NCBI RefSeq assembly: GCF_008831285.2
Contig: NC_045148.1
Location: forward strand, 6,393,001 to 6,457,000
Direction of reading: 5' to 3'
Length of the DNA stretch: 64,000 nucleotides
DNA from: Nymphaea colorata
Lineage: Eukaryota; Streptophyta; Magnoliopsida; Nymphaeales; Nymphaeaceae
Under the pieces are notes generated by a model. The model was not told the origin of the DNA and did not search any database. It was given only the letters and a program-made list of their open reading frames with translations. Positions 28,201-41,100 of the stretch are shown here, piece by piece. The translations under genes and the position numbers were made by a program. Each line of letters opens with the position of its first letter. Position 1 is the stretch's first letter.

Positions 28201-29699
28201 CTGAGCTCTTGGGCTTCGACTTGTGCACTTTTTGTATGGGGAGGTCTAGTTTTTCAGAAGTTCAACTCGAAGAGCCAATAGGATATGAACCAGTTCCAGA
28301 GATTAGGCTCATAGTGGAGGATGGTTGAACCTTCATCCAGATGATAGAGTTTAAGTCTACGGTCACATTTTGCTCAATATGCAGCTCTACTACCCACTTG
28401 ACAATAAGTTGTAGCATAGTTTAGTCACAATGGGGGAAGCCATGAAAACACCAGACGTATGAACAAAAGTTAAGATAATAAAGGTCAAATGAAGAAGACT
28501 AACATCCCAACCACAATAAAAAGTGAACAAGGAATATCGTTTTCAGGCATTGGCTTAGAAGGATATGTATTTCTCCCATTAGGAAGAGGATGCATGAATC
28601 GTCAGTCTCCAATAGATTACGGCTAAAGGTGCCATCCAGGAACCAGGCCCAAAGAAGCATATTGGAAAATCAAAGAAGCTTAATCCGACAAATGAAGTCG
28701 GTGGGGTGGTCAACAAATCATATGATGGTGGCCTTACTAAAAAGCTTGGCTTAGAGGAGACTCCAATTGTAGGAGGCATGCTAGGTCATTCAACACCACT
28801 AGGATATGAAGATGTTTGTCCATTAGAGAATACAGGCTAGGAGAACATACCTTTCTTGCTGGCAGGGCCCAACATTAAACATATGAGTAAATGAAAATCA
28901 GGTAAGCTTGAAGAGGTGGCTCAAATGCAAGGAAGTGAGCTAGTTCAAAAGATGAGTGACATCTCCAGCGGATCATTGGGCACTGACTACTATTGAACTC
29001 AGTAAAAGATTGAGAACTGGTAACTCCAAAGGCAAGATTGCAAAAAAAATTGCAAAAGGTGGAGGGAGTCAACATTGAAAACTGAATGTTAGATGAAGAC
29101 AAGCTGACATAAGATAAAGAATACTAGATGGCAGTAGAATGTAAAGGTGCAAACCAGATGTTGAAGAGAAATAGGGCAGATGCCAACATGGCTAACGTGG
29201 TTCCTAAAGAGCCATAAATATTCCAAGTAGGAATAAGAAGGTTGACAAACAATGCATTGCAATGAGGTCTTATGATGCTGCTCACAAAAAAAAAGCCCAT
29301 TATTTCTATTGTTTTGGATGCCAGAATTTCTTGCAAAGGCTTAGCTAAGCTTCATTTGAAATATGTAGGATATTAGATGATCTAACATTTGGGCACAATC
29401 AGTGGGCTCACATCATTATACTCTAGGACGACGTTGAGGCAAGTCTGATTTCCTACAACCTCACAATTGCTTGGATTGAATGTTTGTTTATGATTGTTGA
29501 GGTGAATGAAGATTTTTCCATGAAAAGATATCAACTTTGAGTTTTAATTTTTGTTATTGTTGTACCCTTCATATGCTTGGAGTCTTTAATTCAGTCTAAC
29601 ATTGAGGAAACAGGCCAACAACCTGTTAATAGCTTGCGTGGCCTTTCTAATCTTATCTAATCCAGTGATTTGATTGAGCGAGTTGATAATGATTATGTT
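25231..29699. other. Decayed repeat DNA between two divergent LINE remnants, unassigned
   Basis: This could hold the 5' parts of both LINE remnants, but I cannot read a clear endonuclease or ORF1. Minus-strand frames of about 100 codons (27420-27826) and 70 codons (29124-29336) lack decisive motifs. A GGGCCGGCACTGGCCTGATC stretch near 26280 resembles a decayed transposon terminus. Confidence 0.4.
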
Positions 29700-31870
29700 T
29701 TCAAGGATGAAGAATTAGAATAGTGTTCTAGAGTTTATAGGTTTGCTGGATAGAGCTTTTTTCAATCCCACCTGATTAGATGATTTTTGGTAGGTCTTTG
29801 TTGTTTCTTTTCTCCTGTTATCATCTTCATACCACAACTTGGTTTTCATATACTGCAAAAAAAACAAGGTAGGAGATCAATGTTTAAAGGACCTTATAGT
29901 TTTTTAATTTCTGGCTTGCAAAGTCAGAATGTATCAAAATAATCAAGAAGGATTAGGGGGCATATACCCATGATCCAAGTATCTCTAAAGTACGTGCTAC
30001 TGAAAATGGCCTAGTCAAATGGGCCAAGCACTTGGGGGAGAGTTTAGCAAAGCATATTGAGAGCACCTTGCAAGTATGGCTTGAATGCCAGAAAGAGGCT
30101 AACTGGGGGAATTAAAAAGCAATTGAGAATAAAAAGAAGCATGAAAGAGAAGTTGCACACAATTGTTAACTTGAAGGAAGATTATTGGAGGCAGTGATTT
30201 AGCATTAAATGGTTACAACATAAAGATGCTAAAACAAGGTTTTCCCTCGACTCTGTGAAGGCTTGCAGGCAGCATAATAACATTTAGTTTGTTGTCTTGG
30301 GGCAAAGAGTAATTGAAGACCATAAAGAAGTAATGGTTGCAAACACTAAGCACTTTCAATGGTTTTTGGGAGATGACCTTGCTAGTGGTAGTATGTTGGA
30401 AAGCATGGTTGATGGTGCTCTTGTCTTCAATGAAGAAAACATTAATCTTCTAAGGCTTATTTCAGATGGGGAAATAATGATGACAATGATGATGACATAT
30501 ACAAATTCAGAGCTAGTGCTGAATGGATTCAATAACAAATTCTTTCAGGCCAACTAAGAGATAGTCATACATGATATCAATAGAATTATTTGCTATGTTT
30601 TTGAGAATGGCAGGATGATGAACAAAATTAAATATGACATGTATCATCATAATTCCAAAAATTCAAAGTAATAATTATGTTCATAATTATCGATTGATCT
30701 CCTTATGTAATTGTCTCGGCAAGTTCATAAGCAGGGTAACGGTTAATAGATTGAGACCATTCATCTGACCCATTATATCTCAAAAACAAAATGCCTTTCT
30801 GTTAGGCATATATATAACACAACTTTTTTTTGGTTCATGAACATTCAATGCAGTTGCAGAAGGAAAAATCTCTTTGTTACAAAATGGACCTTAGTAAAAC
30901 TTATGTTGAGCAAGGTGGAATTTTCTTGCAAATGCATTTTAGGCATACAAGTTGTCAGTGGCCCAACGTCGGCTCCCTTGAACGAAATGAAGAGTAAATT
31001 TGCAGCATGGAAACAAAAGATTTTGTCATAAGTGGGAAGAATGTGTCAAGTTAAACACATTCTATTGACTATTTCATCCTATGGGTGCATAGCTTTAGAG
31101 CTCTAAGGGCAAACATTTAAGGTGATTGAACATCTTTGTTCAAATTTCCTTTGGGTGAATCAGTTGAGGTACAACATGTGCATTTAATAAAATGGAGTCA
31201 GATTTTCCTTGAGAAGGTAGAAAGGGTAATGAGGATGCAATGACAAATATAAAGTAATAAATCCTTCCTAGCTTTCCGTACTGGCAAAGTGTTATCTTCA
31301 AACTTTGAATGAAGCAAATACTTTAGATGCAAGTACCTCCATAATAGGAGCATGTCCCTTGCTGGAAATTGATAATCAAGGCTTGTACTTCTATAACTAC
31401 AAATTGTTCTAGAGGGTTAGAAATGACAACACTATCAAATTTTGTTATGGTCAGTGGATAGACAAACCCATTGCTTCGATGCATCCATCTAAAATGCTGC
31501 TGCAATTAAATGTAGATAAAAATTACAACTTTCAAAACATCATGAAGAGACCAAAAGAGTACCAAGTGAAGATCTTCCCTAATTATTCATTTTGTCCAAT
31601 TCTCATTGAGGAGCTAAGATTTGACTTCCTAAGTATGGAGTACAAGTGATGGAGGAAGTATCTCTGGGCTCGTTGTGCTCATCTAAGGCCTATGGGGACC
31701 ATGTACATGACTTGTGAAAACATGCTTCTGATTGATGATAAATTACAACAGTTGGAGATTAGGATGGTGTCTTGCTACTATCTTTGCCATTGAGATAGGG
31801 AGAATACTATACACTTTTTTTTTGCTGCCCTATTATTAGTGTGATCAGTTCAAGAAATGAGCCATAGCTT
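29700..31870 (+). pseudogene. Decayed plant LINE ORF2 (endonuclease tail, reverse transcriptase, zf-RVT)
   Basis: Reading the plus strand with frame changes gives LLDRAFFNPT (endonuclease end, about 29748), then LKEDYWRQ and KDAKTRFSLDSVKACRQHNN (about 30170-30280). Then come HFQWFLGDDLASGSMLESMV and GFNNKFFQAN (30300-30560), ISLCNCLGKFISRVTVNRLR (about 30695-30765), CYKMDLSKTY (RT motif A, about 30880), SKFAAWKQKILS (about 30990) and finally CYYLCH and ENTIHFFF (zf-RVT, about 31770-31815). Motif A is followed almost directly by the post-palm segment, so the YADD palm region is deleted. Stops are frequent and the element is dead. The right end is cut by, or abuts, the solo LTR at 31916. Confidence 0.8.
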
Positions 31871-31915
31871 ACTGAGGTAATAAATTAATGAACAGATGCA
31901 AACTAATTTCGTTTC

Positions 31916-34257
31916 TATTAATGCCCCAAATTTTTCCATCTTAGTTTATGGATGTAACTTCAAAACCGTACAAAAGAATTTTACTAAACAATTATGAAAA
32001 ACTTCAATTTCACAGTCAATTTCAAATCTAAACACAATGTAGGTTCAAGTCATGAATTTAATTCACAGCAGAAATCCCAAGGATGGATTCTCAGTCCAAA
32101 TCCTAATCCAATACTCAAATTGGATCCAAATTAGGGTTTGAAATTCAATTGGAATCCATATCCAATTTCAAAATTTAAATCTGAATTTAAATAAAAAAAA
32201 TTGGATCTAATTCAAGATCCAAAATACCAAGTGGGACCCACATATGGGCCCCACCTAGCCTGTGTGGGCAAGGGACCACCAAGGGTGCCCAATACCCCTT
32301 CTCATTAAAAATGCTCATTTTCAATGAAAAAGATTGAGAATGATCAAAAATTTTAAAAAGGACTTGGAAACACAGGTGGACCTAAAAGTGGGGCCATACC
32401 CTCACTAAAATAATTAGGTCTAGCCCACAATCCAGCTACTAGACAGAGATAGACTTTGACTAAATCAAGTTTACTTTGACTAAACCTAGTTAAAGTAAAA
32501 ATTCAAAATTGAGCTTAGTCAAAACATAACCTAGTGTTTTCTAGCTCATATTCATCCAATTTACTCAAACTAAGTCAACATCAGCTTACAAAATGAGCTT
32601 TGACTTTGATCAGTTTGTCAAAATTGACCAAATTTGGACAATTTTATCCTTTCATGATCAAATTGATTTCATATTGATTTTCTATGTAAATCAAATACAC
32701 ATTTGAATTTGTCAAATGCACAAATCAAATACCAAATTGAAAATCAATATTTCACATTGAAATTTGATCCAATTAAATCCATTTTCAAATTGAAATTATG
32801 AACAAAAGTGCCCTTTCAAAACCAAATCTGATAGGATTTTCAAAGTATTTTCAAATTAAATTGAATTGTCAAACAAAAATTTGCAATTCAATAACATTTA
32901 GATCTCAATCACTATGTTTGAACCTAGAAAGCTCAAATTGAAAAATCCAAACCTGATGCAAGGGTATTTTTGTCAAAACTTTCAGTCAAATCAAGTGTTT
33001 AGAACCTAAATCTTGACCCAAGTTAAATTTGACTAGGTCTGATCTGCGGCTGACCAGACTTAGCCAAACACACCCAGCTCATGCGTGTGGGCTGGATGCA
33101 CTTGGTTGAGATCATTTAAAGAGGATTATAGATCATTTAAGACTCCTTTCTCAAGTGATCAATCCATGTATCATGGATTAGACCAATGAGAAACAAAGTT
33201 TCTCTTGGCCATTGGTCAAATTAGAGGCTAACTAAGATGGCAGCCACGTCAGCCTATTTTTCAAAATTTAAATCAATTTTTAATCCAATTTTGCACCTAG
33301 CTGGACTTATCCTAACCCACCAACTCAAAAAAGGGCAAATTCCCCAAGCCTTGGGCATATTCTAAGGTGAGTTAGAGAGGCAAGGGGGGTGAAGTTCACA
33401 TCTTGTTTACCTCTTCTCACTACTTGCAGCCAAGAGGAGGAAGAAGAAGGAACCAAGAAGAGAAGGAGCTGCCAACATCCAAGCTCCTACTTCTAGATTT
33501 GGTAAGCTAGTGTATTTCATTGGACTCTTGTTTAGGATTTTTAGTACAAGGAAAACCATCATTACTCCAACAATTTTCAGTAAGAAGACTCTCTTCTTCT
33601 AGCTTTGCTCCAAGGTTGTATTCTTGTTTAGAATTGCTTGATTTAGAGAACAAGCAAAGAGAAGCCTCAAGCACCAAGGCCGACAACAAGGTAGGGGTGA
33701 TTCTACCTTGTTCTTTATTTATTTTTGCTTATTGCTATTTATTTTCAAATTCAATATCTGTAGGAGAGTTTTATTTTTGTTCTTATTCATAACTTGTAAT
33801 GATGTCCAACTAGGGAGGACTACAATCAAATATACATTTTAGTGAATGTTGCATGCATAAAATGGCTTTTCTAATAGTGAACCCATCAATTAAGTTTTGA
33901 AAAGGGCCCTAAGGCCACGTCCCATTCAAAACAGTTAGCCTAAACCAATTTTAACTCCCCACCACGAGAGAATTCCATTGTGAGAGAGTGATTTATATTT
34001 ACTGTAACATATACATTCTCATGAATGTGATCAACCCTTACACATCGAAATTATAGACAAACAAGCTTGAGTATGCACTTGTTTTCTTCCATTTTGAGTC
34101 TTTTTTTATTCATACATTATGGATTTAGTTGATTATGGGTGGTGAAGGAGATTAGAAACTAGTTTTTAATTTTCCTACGTAAAAGAACCCAACTATGAAT
34201 CATCATAACTCATAAGCTAAGTGGTCCCTTGTCAAATATCCCATTTTGACAAGAAAG

Positions 34258-34293
<36 letters not shown>

Positions 34294-36394
34294 TATATCA
34301 TATGCATATATAACCTCTTACTAAAAATAATTTTTTTCTTTTAAAGTTAGGTTGGAACATGTTTCCAAACTGATTTTAAAGAAAGAAAACCTTTATTTTG
34401 ATCTTTGTAGTTCAAAACTACAAGATCACTCAATATTTCATCTCAAAACTTTGTCAATTCCAGCAATACATGTGCAAAATGTATTTATATTGCTGAAATT
34501 AGACCATGCTTTCCTAAAATTTAGCTTAAAACTTTAAAGTTTAAAGCTACAATAACATTTTCAGCCATGAAGTGGTTATTTTCCACAGAATTAGAAAAGA
34601 TTCTAATTTCATTCAAATCGGCATCCTAGAATACAGTTTTAGGAGTTGCTGTTTTAATTCATAAATTTTCAGATTTGCATGGGATTAATCCCTATCCCAA
34701 AATGTTGCCAAAACCATATTTAAAAACCTTTCATTTCCCCCAAAAGATAAGATCAATTATGCTCAAATTGTCCAAGGAATGGATGAATCTTTTGGTATAA
34801 AATCTGAAATCTAATTTGGTTTTTCCAAAGAAATCTTTCTAAAACTTCATGTCTAAGCCCAACATGAATAACCAACATGAATGGAAGCATGTTCTCTAGA
34901 GGAACGTTCCTCTTGCTGATTTAGATACTTAACTTATGAAAAGTGAAGCAAATTCAACAATTTGTTATCATTTTCTAAGAATCAAACTTTCTTAGAATCA
35001 ACATTTCTAATTTTCAGCTATATAAAGCAACATAAAATCTGATTTTGTGGTTACTTTGAGGCAAAGTGAGTGTTATCCACGTCTCCCATATATTTTAAAG
35101 ACTGATTTTAAGATCATTTACATGATTTTCATCATTTTGACGATTTTATGTCAAAGCTCAAGCTTGTAGACTACATTTCTAACTGTTGTGCTTAATAATA
35201 TGTCAAGCACACTTGGAGAAAGTCCTACAACCCAATTAAAAATTAATCTTTGTGTGTATGGATTATTCAATGGATGTTTATATTAAATGAATATTGAGAG
35301 AATATGAAAGAGAGAAAATAAATGTCTCATATAGTTTCTTTTTTTCTTTCATGCATTCACACTCCAGATCAAATTGCACATACGTACATTCTAAAAAAAA
35401 AATTAAGTGATCCTATTTCAAGTTGTAAAAAATGACCAAGTTATATTGCAATAAGAATATGAAAATCTCACTTAGTTTCAAAAGAAAACACAAACAACAT
35501 CATATCCTAACTAGATCAAAATATGTTCCAAAACATGTTTTCTAATATTTTAGAATCTTCATCAAAAGAGTGAGTTTTACTTGCTCCCAACTTTTTCCTA
35601 AAAAGAGAACACATTTGAAATCAATTTTCTCTTGGTCCTAACCACACAGTTTGACAAAAAGAGATTCCAAATTCGATCCATTTTCTAAATAAACTTAGCC
35701 ATTTTATCAAAAATTCAATCACAAGTTGATCTCAGATGTTGAATCAAAACCATGGGATGATCTTAACTTCATAAGAAAGGGCTAGAGCTCAATCTAAAAT
35801 TTTCTAAATCAATCTCTAATTTTTCCTATAAAATTCTCAACTTTCAATCCAAATTTCCAATCTAAATTGTCAATTTGACAATTAAATCCTCAAAATTGTG
35901 GATTAAAGCCATAATCCACTTTACTTTAAATCCTTTTCAACATCATTGTTGATTTTGACCTTCAATTCAAATGGCATATATTTTTTTTACCAAAATAATG
36001 GTCTTCAATCCAAATCAATTTGAAAATTCTCTAAAGAATTTATCCAAATTTTCTTAAACAAGTTGAATTTTCAAATAACATATCACACAAGTTAAATTTC
36101 CAAACATTTGCCTAAAACAAGCTTAAAAATTACTTGTTCAAAACCAAACTCGAAATGAACTTCCAGTTTCAATTTCAACCCTCTATGCACAAGCATATAG
36201 GATTGCATCAAATGACTTGTACACGATCCAAAAAATGCTTAGTCCTTGGTCTGATTACCCTGTTAAAGGCGGTATGAACGGTTGGACCTTGTACCAATAG
36301 GCAAATCCCTTTCTCTTGAAATTTTTTCTCAAAATCAAATTTGAAATTTTTATGATTTGCATAAATGCCCCCAGGACGGGGATGGGTGCGAACA
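31916..36394 (+). mobile_element. Giant solo LTR (4.48 kb) with GTTTC target duplication
   Basis: The ends are TATTAATGCCCCAAATTTT and ...GATGGGTGCGAACA. GTTTC directly flanks both ends (31911-31915 and 36395-36399), a perfect 5-bp target duplication. The left end corresponds to the left end of the 13010-16158 LTR, and the right part (near 36235-36300, TAGTCCTTGGTCTGATTACC) corresponds to the right part of that LTR (near 16022). No gag or pol lies inside. Both are therefore solo LTRs of one family with very long LTRs, probably Ty3/gypsy of the Ogre/Tat kind (inference). The left TG has become TA. A (GT)n tract lies at 34258-34291. Reading frames inside, such as 33520-33792, are not considered genes. 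Confidence 0.8.
34258..34291. repeat. (GT)n microsatellite
   Basis: About 34 bases of TG dinucleotides inside the second solo LTR. Confidence 0.95.
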
Positions 36395-36399
36395 GTTTC

Positions 36400-36702
36400 A
36401 CATCATTATCTTCGTAATCACATATGTGGAACTACTTCCACCACAATTCCACCAAGCCAAGGATAGACACATCTCAATGGGCACGGAGAAAATGCAGTGA
36501 GCAATTTCTCACAATGGAGGTGGATGAACGGTCAAAGGAGCCTAAGAAATTGAGTCCGAACAAGGGTAGAGGGTTGGTGCCAAGACCATAGCCAATCAAT
36601 CACCATTGAGATAGTTTCCTGGCAATTCATGAGAAAGCAGGGGATTGGGGATTGAAGATTGATGTTGGTAGTGAATTAGCAACTAAAAAGTCTCTGAAGG
36701 GT
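36400..36702. other. Spacer between the solo LTR and the copia element
   Basis: About 300 bases with no recognisable gene. It is the former insertion-site DNA shared by the two neighbouring elements. Confidence 0.5.
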
Positions 36703-37174
36703 GTTAATGCGACAATAAATAAATATTACAAAGGAAATGATTGTTATGTGCATTAAAAAAAAATTGAAGTGTCATATGGTTCATGCGACAGTTAAAGAGT
36801 CTCTTGGTTTTAGAGTTGTGGTTAATTAATGGATAGGTGAACATGTTGCCAAGTATCTTGAATATAGGGTAGTGGTGTAATGAAGTGTAGACATCTTGTG
36901 TATATACAGAGTCTCTAGCTTTGTGCGGTGGTGTACCGCAATGGGTCATGATTGAGTTGACGTGTCATAAAAAAATAGTAGAGAGACATAAAGAGGAATG
37001 ATGAGCCTTAATACTGGACGTTTTTACGTAATGGCTCTCTATATATACCATGTGTTAGCGGAAGCAACAAGGAAATGAAAACGACACTTTTTTGTGAAGT
37101 CTCTCTAGTTTGTTTTCTCAGTTTTTATAGTTCCTATAGGTTATCTTGGTTCATGTGCTATAGATCTTCCAACA
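36703..37174 (+). mobile_element. 5' LTR of a Ty1/copia element
   Basis: The LTR starts TGTTAATGCGACA and ends TTCCAACA (472 bp). A TATA-like CTATATATACC lies near 37038. It is followed at once by a primer-binding site, TGGCATCGAAGC at about 37176, close to the initiator-Met tRNA site TGGTATCAGAGC used by many plant copia elements. The last 146 bp are repeated at 38001-38151. Confidence 0.75.
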
Positions 37175-38000
37175 GTGGCATCGAAGCAGCCAGGTTTAGA
37201 TCAAAAGGTGTTGAAGTTGAAAACAAGTTTAGTTAAGGTCAGTTGCTTAAGAAAATTGAAGTCCATCTAGGTAATCTAATGGCCACAAATCCCAGTATGA
37301 TGAATTTGTCGCATTCCTTAGTGCCCATTATTAATGTGACAATTATGAATTTAGGAGTATAAAAATGAAAACTTTTTTCATTTCACAAGATTTATTGGAC
37401 CATGTTGAGAATGAATATGCAGAAACGGAAACCTTCAACTCTCCAAAAGAAGGGTAACGAACCAGGTGATGCTAGAGAACAATAATTAAACAAAGGTACA
37501 AAAAGTGTGACTGAACATGCTATTTCACCAAAGGTTGATAATAAGGAGGCTAGCTATAGTGACCAGAAAAATGAAAATAGAGGCCGTAGACATGGAGGCT
37601 ATTGTGATCAAGGAAGAGGCAGCGGAAGATCAAACTATCAATGATATAATAATGGTGAGAGAAACAATTCGAGCAACCAAAATTTAAGAGGTAAACAATG
37701 CTAGTTTTATAAAAAAATTGGTCACTTGGAAGCGAATGGTTTTGAAAAAGCTAATGAACAAGCAAATTTTGTGGAAAGACAAAGAAATCTCTTTCTCACA
37801 AGTACAAATTAAACATCAGTACCCAAAACGTATGTTTTGGGAAAGTAGTTGTAGTGACCACATGACTGGTGAGAAAAGTTTATTTAAGAGCATTGATGAT
37901 TCTATGAAATTAGATGTTTGGCTTGGTAACAATCATCAAATTTAGATAATGAGAAAAGACACTTGAAATAACATTTGAATCCGGTGAAAGAAAACTAATG
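37175..38000 (+). pseudogene. Ty1/copia gag and protease fragment, non-functional
   Basis: ATG at 37279 opens MATNPSMMNLSHSLVPI. A frameshift then leads to DNYEFRSIKMKTFFISQD and DHVENEY, a copia gag (UBN2-type) N-terminus. Further on comes a Gly/Arg/Asn-rich part and a ruined CCHC zinc knuckle: a TAG stop follows the first Cys, and the next two Cys positions read Tyr and Gly, while GHLEAN is kept. Near 37845 comes WESSCSDHMTGEKSLF, where intact relatives have the DSG aspartic protease active site; here it reads ESS. Integrase, reverse transcriptase and RNase H are absent, deleted between the protease and the second LTR piece. Confidence 0.8.
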
Positions 38001-38151
38001 TAATGGTTCTCTATATATACCATACATTAACGGAAGCAAGAAGGAAATGAAAAAATAAGTTTTTTTGTGATCAAAGCCTCTCCAGTTTGTTTTCTCGTTT
38101 GTTAAAGTTCCTGCAGGTTATCTTGGTTCATGTGCTGAAGATATTCCAACA
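38001..38151 (+). mobile_element. Truncated 3' LTR of the copia element
   Basis: TAATGGTTCTCTATATATACC ... GGTTATCTTGGTTCATGTGC ... TTCCAACA matches the last 146 bp of the 36703-37174 LTR with moderate divergence. Its upstream three quarters are missing. The flanks AAGGG (left of the 5' LTR) and AGGAT (after this one) do not form a convincing target duplication. Confidence 0.75.
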
Positions 38152-41100
38152 AGGATGGTCCTGGCAAAAGACGACAAAAGTGAAATCCACTTTGCCTTTG
38201 TTAGTTGGACACGCTACAGTCCAACAATGGTAGAAACCTGGGCACTGAACTACTGTCTTTCGAAGCGGGCAGAGAGTGGGGAGGGTCGAGTGAATTTGAG
38301 GGGAATTGAAAGATACTGGTTTCATAAGAAGTACAACAAGGGAGGAGAACATCTAAGTAGTGGGGAAAGGAAGGAGAAAAGTGTTAAGTGTGGGAGGCAT
38401 AGGTGAGACATAGCAAGACATAGAAAGGGCTCAAAAACATCCTTGTCTTGATCATGGCTAGGCCTCCAGCTCGCAACCGCTGTTGCGAGGCAGCATAGAT
38501 AAGTAGTCAGACTAGATTTTCAAGCTTCTTAGGGAAGCAAGGACGGCATGAAGTATAGTCTCTCAGGTGGGTAAGGCTGAGCGATTGGCTGGGAATGCAT
38601 GCGCGTATTTAGGCAAAGGTTGGTGGTACTTAGGAGCAGGGGCGGAGCCATGATTTTTTTTAGGGTCGGGCCAAGATGATTTGTGGGCCGGGCCAGGGTT
38701 GGGCCAAGAGGAGACATATATATATATATATATATATATATCAGGTTGTGCTCAACCGGCAAATCTTTGAAAAGGGAGTGACATGTGAGTCTCCTCCGTT
38801 TTCAAAGGACTGGTTAACAAGTGATTTATGCTAAAAAAGAAATTCCAAACATTTCTGCTGCTAAATTTTATTTTACACAAGAAATGGGCAAATTTGCTTT
38901 CTAGAAGAAATTTCAGAACACTAACGTCCAAATCTTATTAATGAACTAATCTAAACTGATCAACTGCAACCTTACTAATTTCCGTTCAATTTTTTGTCAT
39001 CTACCAGAAACCCTGCTTCACTCATATATTACCCAGCCTGAGCTTCATCGCAAGTGATACAAGCTGAGCCTAATTTGACTAGATAACTCGAACGAAAACT
39101 TAATCTGAACTTGGTTAAGCTCATAAATTCAGATAAATAGACTTGGAGGTTGAGCTCCAAGCTAGGCTTGACTCAAGCTATCCACAAGTTGCTTATAAAA
39201 ATATGTAATGGATTTAGTATTAGTATAGATATGTATATCATAGGAGAGCAAAGGATAAGAAGCACCTTGGCAGAAGGCATCGTCTGCCCTGCTCATGAAG
39301 GGCTTGAATGGCCTAGTGGCAGCCTTACCATCTAGAATACCCACATCTCTAGTTGGCAACGTTGTCGGCGCCCGCTTTAACTGTAACCAGTGCCCAAAAT
39401 AGAGTGGGCACTGATGGCAAGCTCGCACATGTTGGAAAGTAAAAAGCAGTAGGCAAGGCAAGAGAGTGAGAGGAGGAATTGCGTCTGACCTGGACGCAGT
39501 GGTTTGCAATGTCCCAGGTGCGTCGCCCATAAGTTGAGACCTCTAGACTCTGAGCAGCAAAAGAAGCAACTCAAGTTTTTGGAGTCTGCTATGGCTGACG
39601 GCCTATACCCGGCATCACATCCTTGCAGTGAGAAGATGCCTTGAACAGGTCAATGTCTTTTTTCCTTTTATCCTGCCCCCAAAGTCTAGGTTTTCTTCTG
39701 AACTTGGGTAGGAAGCGGTACACCCAGCAGTTAACACCCATCAATTAGAGTATCGTACATCTATCAGGTGCAGTTTAGAGGAGTGGTGGTGCACATAGGA
39801 ATCAAACTTAACAACCCGCCTTTTACCCACCTGCCCCCCTTGGGTTGTTCCCACAATGAAAAGAGAGGGAGAGAGAGAGAAAGAGAGAGATGATTTCCAA
39901 ATAGCAATTTTTTATACTTGAATTTAGATATATCTAGTCAATTGTATTTGTGTGTATATATATGTGTGCGTGTGTGCAAAAGTACTAATTAGGCTTAACC
40001 AAATCAAGTTCATGCAACTGGAACTAGCAACTGGATTAAGTGTTTCAGTCACGTTTATAGGAACTCGACTCATTTAACAAAATAAGAGGCAATTAACTTA
40101 ATCAGGTTGGGCTTGAGTAGGTTGACTCGATGCCCAGTCCTATTGCCACCTCTTCCTGAACTCCTCATCTCACCTTTTAAGCGGGAACTCAACAACGAAA
40201 AGCCTTTCTAAGGAGCGACGTTCTATGAGTATTTTCACAAGAAAAATCATACCTAGAACTAAGCGGGAAAATAAATATATATGACTGACCCAACGCAGTT
40301 CCTTGCAAAAGTGTCCACATTATGTATTAAATTTTCACTAGAAACTTGCTCCAATTATTTTGATTGTTCTAAGTTTAGGCCCGAGCATGACATTGAGCTT
40401 CCTAAATCGTATGTATTTGGGCCATTCATTAATCCGACCTTATAAATCTGATGGAGACCCACTTAATAATGATTTGTTTAATTCACAAAATTCAGCAAAC
40501 TGAGTTAATTATATATAAATTTCTCCATCAGAATTTGATTAGACATTTTTTTTTTTTTTTGTAAAATGGACTTACTACTACTCTTGACTCATGAAAATCA
40601 CAACGACGGTCCCCCACATCTCAAAGAGAAAACTGGACTCTTGTGTGGACAGGAACAGAGCAAGCAGCATTTTTCCTTCAATCCGTAGAACTTCATTCTC
40701 ATTGCCTGACTTGGCCTATTCACATTTTCTGATGAACTCTCAGGCCTTGACTCTTCATCTCAAAGACTTTGCAACCTCATGAAGTCTTCCCAATTCCTCA
40801 ATCAATCATATTTCATGACTCTGACGTCCCACTACCCCACAATCACGTAACAAAGCACTACCAGAGGACACCCATCGTGGAATACCATACACCATATCTA
40901 TCAGTGCATAAATATATGCACCGATCAACATTTGGTGAAGAAAGAAGACTTGGGGAGTCAAATTTAGAACAAAGACCAAATGTGAAGGGTCCTACGCATG
41001 ACTATGACCCCCATTTGAAATTTCTTATTCGAAGCCTTAAGATGGTGAACAATTTTAAAATGGTTTTGGAATGTGGGTTGTGATTAAAATTTGAGAGTGA

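Noticed and set aside
33520-33792. 90-codon frame in the second solo LTR
   Set aside because: Lies within LTR sequence with no domain; low-complexity tail.
39162-39530. 122-codon minus-strand frame
   Set aside because: No recognisable family and no promoter or splice context; likely chance.
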